DNA from: Candidatus Sysuiplasma jiujiangense
GTDB lineage: Archaea; Thermoplasmatota; Thermoplasmata; Sysuiplasmatales; Sysuiplasmataceae
DNA length: 64,000 bases
Reading direction: 5' to 3'
Assembly (NCBI GenBank): GCA_019721075.1
Contig: JAHEAD010000001.1
Location: 1 to 64,000 of the forward strand
Below the pieces are notes generated by a model. The model had not been told where the DNA came from and did not search any database. It worked only from the letters and a program-made list of their open reading frames with translations. Made by a program: the position numbers and the translations under genes. Below, one piece after another: positions 8,568-15,599 of the stretch; within the stretch, counting starts at the first letter, position 1, and every line of letters starts with the position of its first letter.

Positions 8568-8662
8568 TTCATAACGGCTGACAAATATATATTCATTGTA
8601 AATGAGTGCTCATCAGGTAAGAGGAACGAAAGAGAAAGAATAAAAATCATGGGTGGTTCGAG

Positions 8663-10342
8663 ATGATGAACAACAAATCACCTCCACTGCTTCCTGTAAG
8701 GATGCTAAATGAATTCTCCTACTGCCCTCGTCTATTCTATCTTGAGTGGGTGCAGGGAGAGTTTGCGCACAACGACGACACTCTTGAAGGAGAATTTGTT
8801 CATCACAGAGTTGACAAAGAAAGCGGAAATATCGGGGTGGCAGATGGGATTGAAGAGACAGAGAATATACACGCAAGGTCAGTTTCATTATCCAGCGACA
8901 AGCTAGGAATAGTCGCCAAACTTGACATTATAGAAGGCAATAATGATGAATTGTGCCCTGTTGATTACAAGAAGGGAGAAGTCCCAAATAATGAATATAG
9001 AAGTTTTGAGCCTGAGAGGATCCAGGTTTGTGCGCAAGCGATAATTCTGAGAGAAAACGGATATCGCTGCAATGAAGCATCGATATACTATGCAGGTTCC
9101 AAGATTCGAATTCCTGTACCAATAACAGACGAATTGGTAAGCAGAACGCTGAAATTAGTTGAACAGGCAAAGGTTACTGCAGATTGCCCTGCCATTCCGC
9201 CTCCGCTTGTTGACAGCCCCAAATGCCCGCGTTGCTCCCTTGTTGGCATTTGTCTTCCTGATGAGGTTATTGCTCTTTCACGTGTGAAATTGAACAATAT
9301 TGACAAAGAAGAAGTAAGAAGCCTTCTACCAGCTAGAGACGATGCTCTGCCCCTCTACGTCCAGGAACAAGGGGCAATGGTTGCTAAAAGGGGGGAAGAA
9401 CTGGAAATCAGAAGCAAAGGCGATGTGATAGCAACGGCAAAGCTATTCGAAACTTCGACCCTGGCGTTATTTGGTAATGTTCAGGTCACCACTCAAGCGA
9501 TTCGCGAGCTGTGTATACGTGGTATTTCCTTATGCTATTTCTCATTTGGCGGATGGTTTTACGGCATTACAAACGGGATGACTCACAAGAACATTATGCT
9601 GCGACAGTGCCAGTTCAAAACCGCATCCGAAGAACAGTTGTCGCTTCACATAGCGAGGCGAATAATATGTGGTAAGATCCGAAACTGCAGGACCATGTTG
9701 AGAAGAAATTGCGAAACTTCTCCTGATGCAGCCCTGGAAGAACTTGCCAGGCTGGCAGAAAGTGCATTGCAGATAGATTCTGCCGGTGAACTGTTTGGAA
9801 TTGAAGGGGCAGCTGGAAGAGTGTATTTTTCCCACTTCGCTGAAATGATCAAAGCCAACGGACAGACAATCAAATTCGATTTTCACGCCAGGAACCGGAG
9901 ACCGCCAAGAGACGCGGTTAACGCGCTTTTGTCATTCACATACGCACTACTTGTAAGCACAACAACTACAGTACTTATGAGTGTGGGTTTCGATCCATAC
10001 CTAGGTTTTTTTCACCAGCCCAGATACGGGCGTCCATCTTTGTCATTGGACCTAATGGAGGAGTTCAGGCCCTTAATTGCAGATTCAACCGTCATCAGTC
10101 TTATCAATAATGGAGAGATCACAGCAGAAGACTTTGTCGAACGCGCCGGATCTGTCGCGCTAAAGCCAGATGCCCGAAAGAAGGTCATGCGTTCATACGA
10201 GCGCAGACTTGAAACTCAAATCACCCATCCGGTATTTGGTTATTCAATAAGTTATAGACGAGTGCTGGAAGTGCAGGCTAGATTGCTTGGCAGAACACTT
10301 ACGGGAGAGATCAATGAATATCCAATGTTCCTGACGAGGTAG
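8663..10342 (+). CDS. cas4-cas1: Cas4-Cas1 fusion, CRISPR adaptation nuclease/integrase
   Basis: A 559-residue fusion. Residues 1 to about 205 are Cas4: C21 (YCPRLFYLEW), the RecB-nuclease residues D88 and the VDYKKGE motif at 100-106, and the distal cysteines C188, C191 and C197 (CPRCSLVGIC) that complete a 4Fe-4S site. Residues from about 215 are Cas1, with the catalytic glutamate in GIEGAAGRVYF, the histidine in GFFHQPRYGR and the acidic residue in DLMEEFRP. Cas1 integrates new spacers, and the Cas4 part trims and selects PAM-bearing prespacers. Such fusions characterise type I-G (former I-U) systems. Two ATG codons in tandem mark the start. cas2 follows after 8 bp. Confidence 0.95.
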   Translation: MMNNKSPPLLPVRMLNEFSYCPRLFYLEWVQGEFAHNDDTLEGEFVHHRVDKESGNIGVADGIEETENIHARSVSLSSDKLGIVAKLDIIEGNNDELCPVDYKKGEVPNNEYRSFEPERIQVCAQAIILRENGYRCNEASIYYAGSKIRIPVPITDELVSRTLKLVEQAKVTADCPAIPPPLVDSPKCPRCSLVGICLPDEVIALSRVKLNNIDKEEVRSLLPARDDALPLYVQEQGAMVAKRGEELEIRSKGDVIATAKLFETSTLALFGNVQVTTQAIRELCIRGISLCYFSFGGWFYGITNGMTHKNIMLRQCQFKTASEEQLSLHIARRIICGKIRNCRTMLRRNCETSPDAALEELARLAESALQIDSAGELFGIEGAAGRVYFSHFAEMIKANGQTIKFDFHARNRRPPRDAVNALLSFTYALLVSTTTTVLMSVGFDPYLGFFHQPRYGRPSLSLDLMEEFRPLIADSTVISLINNGEITAEDFVERAGSVALKPDARKKVMRSYERRLETQITHPVFGYSISYRRVLEVQARLLGRTLTGEINEYPMFLTR

Positions 10343-10350
10343 CATATCAC

Positions 10351-10641
10351 ATGAGAAACTTGTACCTGGTGTCTTACGACATCAGAGATCAGAAGAGGTG
10401 GCGAAAAGTTTTTAGGATAGCAAAAGGGTACGGAACACAGTTGCAGTATTCTGTCTTTTACTGTTACCTATCATCACGGGAAAAGGTGCTGCTTACCAGT
10501 GATATTGAGAAGGTCATAGACCACCTCACTGATAGGGTACTTGTCGTGAATATTGGCGGACAGAGCGTTGGTTTAGAGCAAAGGGTAGAATTTTTAGGTC
10601 AGAAAACAGATATAGAAGACCATCAAGCAGTCATTGTCTGA
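10351..10641 (+). CDS. cas2: Cas2, CRISPR adaptation protein
   Basis: A 96-residue protein of normal Cas2 length. It opens with NLYLVSYDIRDQKRWRKVF, the beta1 strand with the conserved aspartate, and continues with the ferredoxin-like pattern GYGTQLQYSVFYCYL. Cas2 dimers bridge two Cas1 dimers in the spacer-integration complex. It starts 8 bp after the cas4-cas1 stop and ends about 250 bp before the first CRISPR repeat, so the adaptation operon reads toward the array. Confidence 0.95.
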   Translation: MRNLYLVSYDIRDQKRWRKVFRIAKGYGTQLQYSVFYCYLSSREKVLLTSDIEKVIDHLTDRVLVVNIGGQSVGLEQRVEFLGQKTDIEDHQAVIV

Positions 10642-10891
10642 CGGTTCAGGTGTAGAGCAACAGACGGGCGTGAACGTTCTCCATCCCGGAGATGGAAAGC
10701 ATCTGAATCGACAATAGTCGCCCAGACCTTTCGAGTGGAGGTGTGATGAAATGATTACGAAGAGGCGCTCGCAAACATATACTTTCCCTCAAAACAAACA
10801 AATAATTCCTGAAAATGAACGAAAATCGATCCACATGACCTATAGAAAGCAATAATCGCTCGAGATTTACTTGGTGAGAGTATTTAAGGCC
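10642..10891 (+). promoter_or_regulatory. Probable CRISPR leader
   Basis: A 250-bp gap between cas2 and the first repeat. It ends in an AT-rich stretch with TATTTAA at 10881-10887, immediately before the first repeat, and is A-rich from about 10790 (AAAACAAACAAATAATTCC). The 3' end of the plus-strand repeat (ATTGAAGC) has the form of a crRNA 5' handle, which also puts the leader on this side. At the opposite end only 32 bp separate the last repeat from the csb2 stop, leaving little room for a leader. Direction is therefore inferred, not proven. Confidence 0.6.
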
Positions 10892-12032
10892 ATCTCCACA
10901 ACTGAAAAGTTGTGGCCCCATTGAAGCATGTAGTTGAATTTTGAACAAATATTGGTGGTACCCCACGATCTCCACAACTGAAAAGTTGTGGCCCCATTGA
11001 AGCCTGTACCGTGGATTGACTACAGTCGTCACTGCCCGTGCATCTCCACAACTGAAAAGTTGTGGCCCCATTGAAGCGTGTTGAACGATTTTGCGTCCAC
11101 CAGATATGAAATGATCTCCACAACTGAAAAGTTGTGGCCCCATTGAAGCTATCCCAGGAGCTTCCTCTTATGCAGCTGCCTGCTCAGCGATCTCCACAAC
11201 TGAAAAGTTGTGGCCCCATTGAAGCCACTATGCTGTAACGACTGGATGCGTATGCATAGACTTATCTCCACAACTGAAAAGTTGTGGCCCCATTGAAGCG
11301 GCAACCGGAAGCGGTTCAATCACGGGCAGTGCAGGCATCTCCACAACTGAAAAGTTGTGGCCCCATTGAAGCCTGGTTTATCGACCTCATATTCTCGCAT
11401 ATAATAACCAATCTCCACAACTGAAAAGTTGTGGCCCCATTGAAGCTAGTTAGAGCAGTGTGTTCAGAACGCAGATGGCCACATCTCCACAACTGAAAAG
11501 TTGTGGCCCCATTGAAGCAAGACATTTTCCCAAAGTGCTTTGTCAGCTTCTGATAAATCTCCACAACTGAAAAGTTGTGGCCCCATTGAAGCAACTACTA
11601 ATTCTTCCATTCAATCACTCCATTTAAAGATCTCCACAACTGAAAAGTTGTGGCCCCATTGAAGCGTATTTTCTGCCTTTCCTGACTGGCATCAGAGTTC
11701 ACCTATCTCTACAACTGAAAAGTTGTGGCCCCATTGAAGCATGAGTTCTCCCTCCCATAAAGTTGTCCGCTTCCCTATCTCCACAACTGAAAAGTTGTGG
11801 CCCCATTGAAGCATGGTTGTAGCTCTCGTGCTATCAGTAGCGATAACTATCTCCACAACTGAAAAGTTGTGGCCCCATTGAAGCCTTTCCGGCAAACGCA
11901 AACTCACAACAAAAGTTCCTACATATCTCCACAACTGAAAAGTTGTGGCCCCATTGAAGCACGGAGACTCGGATTACAGCTAAGGGTGTTATAATAATCT
12001 CCACAACTGAAAAGTTGTGGCCCCATTGAAGC
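10892..12032 (+). CRISPR. CRISPR array, 16 repeats and 15 spacers
   Basis: Sixteen 36-bp repeats start at 10892, 10968, 11042, 11114, 11190, 11264, 11337, 11411, 11483, 11557, 11630, 11705, 11777, 11849, 11925 and 11997. The 15 spacers are 36-40 bp and all look different. Each repeat is ATCT, then stem CCACAACT, loop GAAA, stem AGTTGTGG, then CCCC and ATTGAAGC. Copy 12 (11705) has one substitution, CTCTAC for CTCCAC; the others appear identical, including the two terminal copies. A Cas6-type cut inside CCCC/ATTGAAGC would leave an 8-nt handle. Short ORFs predicted across the array are translations of the repeat and are not genes. Confidence 0.99.
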
Positions 12033-12064
12033 ATATTGGCATTGTTGTTGATACTACAATGACA

Positions 12065-13501
12065 TTAAATTCCACTTCCAGCAAAGACGCCAAGTCCTAT
12101 GTGACGTCCTGCGCCTATTGCAAGTGGGCCATGAAAAGGTTCACGGAAAGTGATGTTCACATGCCAGCCGGGCCATCCCTTTGTTCTGATGTAATCCGGC
12201 AGAAAGTACGAGCGTGGATGACAGGATCCAGGAAAAAAGGGGGCCTTGCGCATGCTAATATCCGATACACTTTCAACCGACAGTCCCGCCTGACGGACTG
12301 CAGTTAGGAATAATTTTTCTGCCTTCACTGCTGACCTCTCATCGTGTCCAGGCAGTATGACCGGAGTGACTGTAGACCAACTATAAGACTCGCCGGTATA
12401 GCGCCTGAACATAAAGGATGATGTTTGGCGCCATGGATTTAGGAGCCTGCCACACTGCCTGCCATCACGATCTTTCAGTACTGTGCCGATAAGGCGGCGC
12501 CTCGCCCACCCTGCATGTGTATCATCTCCTCCGAAGGGTTCGGCTATGATAATTCGGCGGATCATTCCGTCTGCATGTTCACCGCCAATTGACGGCAGCG
12601 GCATGTAAGAGAAACGAGGTGGAGTGGTGTCCTGTGTTCCTGCATGGCCAGCAACATAAGTTTCAACACCACCTGGGAACGTGTGTGTATCCACTTTGGC
12701 ATGATTGCAGGCCAAAGAGCGTGTCATTGCGGCAACTTTGACAACATCCTCCTGGCGAAAAGATATCCCGTCTGGAAGCTCGAATGCGGCAAAATAACGG
12801 GGGGGTGTGGAATCCTGACGCAGGTAGATTACACGATCAAACCGACTGGATTTGAGCGGTGGTCTGAAAAACGATGAGTCCAGTCTGTGGACAAATGAAT
12901 GATGCACACTTTCGAGATCTTTGAGCAAGCCGTCTTTCGGAGTGCGCAGTGCATGGGCTCCAGGCAAAAATACATTCTTCATCGGGCGCCACCGCCTTCC
13001 GGACAAAGCGATGGCTCCGGCATCATCTAGGATTATGCCGTTGCCAACTACCTGATCGATTCCCCAACCCAATGCAAGGATATGGCGAGCCTCTCGGCAA
13101 ATAATCTCAGCATGCTTCAAATCACTTTCCTCGCCGAGATGCCAAAGAAAGTATACCGTATCTCCATTCAAAAGATAATTAGCATGTACCACTTTGGTCA
13201 CGAGACGATCTGAACGCTCGAACTCTCTGTCGCTAACGTTGTCCGGGACAAAGATAAGATGGCCATTTGACTGCTCAACATCCGGGGCAAAAATTAGCGG
13301 AGGCTGGCGGCTTTCCAGCCAATTAAAAGCATCTGCCTTTTCGTCTGACCAACTGCCTGCATAGCTACCTGCTCGTGTTCCGGCAATTAAAGCCTGATAC
13401 AAGCGCATTGGGGAGGGTGGCCACTCCGGTTTGCCGTCATCGTTCTTGCCATGGAATACACGATTCAAAAACGTGACCGAAAGGCAGAGATACCTTGTCA
13501 T
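12065..13501 (-). CDS. csb2: Csb2, Cas5-Cas6 fusion of type I-G
   Basis: A 478-residue protein matching the GSU0054-type family. The N-terminus (LCLSVTFLNRVFHG, then EWPPSPMRLYQALIAG) is the Cas5-like RAMP part. The C-terminus (PGWHVNITFREPFHGPLAIG followed by AGRHIGLGVF) is the Cas6-like part with a glycine-rich loop. The protein is expected to cut the repeat hairpin, hold the crRNA 5' handle and cap the Cascade backbone. It is the last gene of the effector operon; its ATG at 13501 lies 2 bp after the csb1 stop. Its own stop is only 32 bp from the last CRISPR repeat. The length is normal for the family. Confidence 0.92.
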   Translation of the reverse strand: MTRYLCLSVTFLNRVFHGKNDDGKPEWPPSPMRLYQALIAGTRAGSYAGSWSDEKADAFNWLESRQPPLIFAPDVEQSNGHLIFVPDNVSDREFERSDRLVTKVVHANYLLNGDTVYFLWHLGEESDLKHAEIICREARHILALGWGIDQVVGNGIILDDAGAIALSGRRWRPMKNVFLPGAHALRTPKDGLLKDLESVHHSFVHRLDSSFFRPPLKSSRFDRVIYLRQDSTPPRYFAAFELPDGISFRQEDVVKVAAMTRSLACNHAKVDTHTFPGGVETYVAGHAGTQDTTPPRFSYMPLPSIGGEHADGMIRRIIIAEPFGGDDTHAGWARRRLIGTVLKDRDGRQCGRLLNPWRQTSSFMFRRYTGESYSWSTVTPVILPGHDERSAVKAEKLFLTAVRQAGLSVESVSDISMRKAPFFPGSCHPRSYFLPDYIRTKGWPGWHVNITFREPFHGPLAIGAGRHIGLGVFAGSGI

Positions 13502-13503
13502 CT

Positions 13504-14607
13504 CTATCCTTCATTTGCTTGTTCTTCCGGGATCTGACGGCTGGTCTTTCTTTTCTTTGAGTTTGAATCGTCTATCGCCTTCTTTGCCGCCTTAGAGTCG
13601 AAAGTCCCCGTCCTGCTGGACCCCACACCAAATTCTGCAGAGGCCATCTGAGCAAAATTTATGGCTTCCGAATGCTGCAGGCTGAAAGCTTCGCGGCTTC
13701 CGTCGTTTCGGACCACCTGCCACTCAACCGGATGCTTTTGATCCGGGACGAGCTGGCAACCTTCTCGCAGGAATGTTTCCTGTGGCCAGGTAATTGCCAC
13801 AAGAGCCAAACCTAGAATGTACCGGCGAAGCTTCAAGGTCATTCCGCCGTCCAAACCCTTCAGAGCACGGATCGCTGCAAGATTCAAAGTGGCGTCTCGC
13901 CTGATGTCCCCTCTAACCCTGATACCGCCATGTTTTCGAACTGCCGGAACGTGCGCCAACCCAAGTTCTGCCTTGGGTCCGGATTCTATAACTTCTGCCT
14001 CACCCCCTTCTATGATTTCCCCTGCGATGGTCGAGTATTGCGCAGAACGATGTAGCACATCAACATCGTAAGCACGGATCACTGAACCGACAATTCTGGG
14101 CAATTTTGCCTGAGTGCCGCGTGAGTCCCATGAACCGAACACGATAGAGGTTGGTGCAATTTTCGCAAGCGCGTCAGCATTTCCGCCGTTTTGATACTTG
14201 CTGAAAGCATCTTTCAACTCGTCGGAAAGTGTTGAGAAACGCACTATTGCGTCGGCGGCACGATGACCCGCGTCCAGCAGATTAACTTCACGATCGCCAG
14301 CCTTGATGATAACCTGGGGGATCAACTTGCTGCATTCCCCTTTCTTGAAAATAGGCTCCATGCGGTTAGCCTGGGAGCCAACACTGTCTATCTGACAGAC
14401 ACTGTGTCCGTCATTAAACCGGTCAATATTATAGCCTGTCCATTCTTCATCCTTCTTCCCGGGAGGAGAAGCGTAAGTCGGCGGGAATATGACGGAATCT
14501 TTTCCACCTACAGGCTCAAGCAACTGCCTCATGACTATCGCGGCTGCATCGCTTTCATCTCTCAGCCATTCATCATAAATATTCAGACTAATCTGTCGGT
14601 CGCCCAT
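13504..14607 (-). CDS. csb1: Csb1, Cas7 backbone subunit of type I-G
   Basis: A 367-residue protein resembling the GSU0053-type Cas7 family. Recognisable parts are GGKDSVIFPPTYA (about residues 33-45), NRMEPIF, LLDAGHRAADAIVRFS and FGSWDSRGTQAKLPRIVGS. Multiple copies should coat the crRNA spacer in the effector complex. The C-terminus (from about residue 345) is basic and probably disordered (SNSKKRKTSRQIP). The start is supported by GGAGG about 9 bp before the ATG at 14607. The gene is 71 bp downstream of csb3 and directly abuts csb2. Confidence 0.92.
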   Translation of the reverse strand: MGDRQISLNIYDEWLRDESDAAAIVMRQLLEPVGGKDSVIFPPTYASPPGKKDEEWTGYNIDRFNDGHSVCQIDSVGSQANRMEPIFKKGECSKLIPQVIIKAGDREVNLLDAGHRAADAIVRFSTLSDELKDAFSKYQNGGNADALAKIAPTSIVFGSWDSRGTQAKLPRIVGSVIRAYDVDVLHRSAQYSTIAGEIIEGGEAEVIESGPKAELGLAHVPAVRKHGGIRVRGDIRRDATLNLAAIRALKGLDGGMTLKLRRYILGLALVAITWPQETFLREGCQLVPDQKHPVEWQVVRNDGSREAFSLQHSEAINFAQMASAEFGVGSSRTGTFDSKAAKKAIDDSNSKKRKTSRQIPEEQANEG

Positions 14608-14678
14608 AACTATCCTCCAATCGTGATTAAGCTTCGAAAGGGTGAACCATTTCCAGATATGTAATTATTGTGATAATA

Positions 14679-15599
14679 TCATGTTCTGTCTATAACGGGG
14701 ATTGCCTTACTGAAGGCCTTGTACCGTTTCTGATCATCCCGAGAGCGTAATGAAAATCTGTAATGACTTGAGCCTGCTGCCTGTATCGCTCCGCAGGCCG
14801 CCGCTCTGCCGACTGTTACCCCAAGCGGCCTTGTCCATACCCAATAATCGAAGCTTCTGGTCTGTCCTGTTGTTGGCGATGGACGGAATCTCTGCAGTCC
14901 AATCAGGCACAAAAGCTCAACGGCAGGGTAGGACACAGACTCCAATTTCAGTGCATCAAGAGAAAAACCGGCATCAAGCCGATGCGCAAAACGCCTATCG
15001 TCAAAATAAAACGCTTCAACCTTTCCTTCACTGCGCGCCTTCATGCCATCCTCCTTCGGCTTCCGTATTATGCAATTATAATCAAGCATCATTTGAAGAT
15101 CTTTATCTTGTATTCCGGAAAGGGCGTTCTGAAGGGCAACTGCCATTTTCTCGATTTCTTGTCTTCCTGCCCAAGTTTTGGGGACGGCCACATCATCTCC
15201 CTCGTCGTCTTCTGCGTTCCACCAATCCAGAAGAAGTCCGAAAGGTTTTCCAATAGTGAGACTTCCCTTACGTGCCTTTTTACCTAGTTTGGACAGTTTT
15301 TCTTCCTCCTCCGGCGAAAGATGCCCAGTCTTCTTCCGGCTTTCAAGGGATTTCAAAGTGTCACGATCGGAAGCCGATAATCCGGAGATTTTACATTTGA
15401 GGATTTCTGTGAAGAGACTTCTGATATCTGCCCTCTCAGTATTTCCTAACGCATGAACCGCGAACTGCGTTTCCTGGAAATAACCCTCTGCACCGGGCCA
15501 CAGGCAGTGCGACAGTTCCAGCAATCCGCAACAGGCGAAGAACTGACCTGGGTTGGTCACATCGACATTGACCTTGAAATCTGGCGCCTCAGGGGTCAA
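14679..15599 (-). CDS. csb3: Csb3/Cas8-type subunit of type I-G effector
   Basis: A 306-residue protein whose N-terminus, VDVTNPGQFFACCGLLELSH, is the clear signature of the Csb3 (GSU0052-like, Cas8u2) family, followed by LWPGAEGYF. It fills the large-subunit role that recognises the PAM in the Cascade complex, although it is short for a Cas8. No separate small subunit (Cas11) gene is present; an internal translation product of this gene could supply it, as in some other type I systems, but that is inference. The start is a TTG at 15599 that overlaps the cas3 stop (TTGA), so translation is coupled. Confidence 0.88.
   Translation of the reverse strand: MTPEAPDFKVNVDVTNPGQFFACCGLLELSHCLWPGAEGYFQETQFAVHALGNTERADIRSLFTEILKCKISGLSASDRDTLKSLESRKKTGHLSPEEEEKLSKLGKKARKGSLTIGKPFGLLLDWWNAEDDEGDDVAVPKTWAGRQEIEKMAVALQNALSGIQDKDLQMMLDYNCIIRKPKEDGMKARSEGKVEAFYFDDRRFAHRLDAGFSLDALKLESVSYPAVELLCLIGLQRFRPSPTTGQTRSFDYWVWTRPLGVTVGRAAACGAIQAAGSSHYRFSLRSRDDQKRYKAFSKAIPVIDRT

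Noticed and set aside
10892-12032. CRISPR transcription from right to left
   Set aside because: Only 32 bp separate the last repeat from csb2, while the 250-bp AT-rich gap and the handle-like ATTGAAGC end favour left to right. Not fully excluded.
10646-12034. Several minus-strand ORFs with repeated MGPQLFSCGD or LQWGHNFSVVE peptides
   Set aside because: They are translations of the CRISPR repeat in different frames, not proteins.
12017-12307. Plus-strand ORF running from the last repeat into csb2
   Set aside because: It lies antisense to a well-supported Cas gene and begins inside a repeat.
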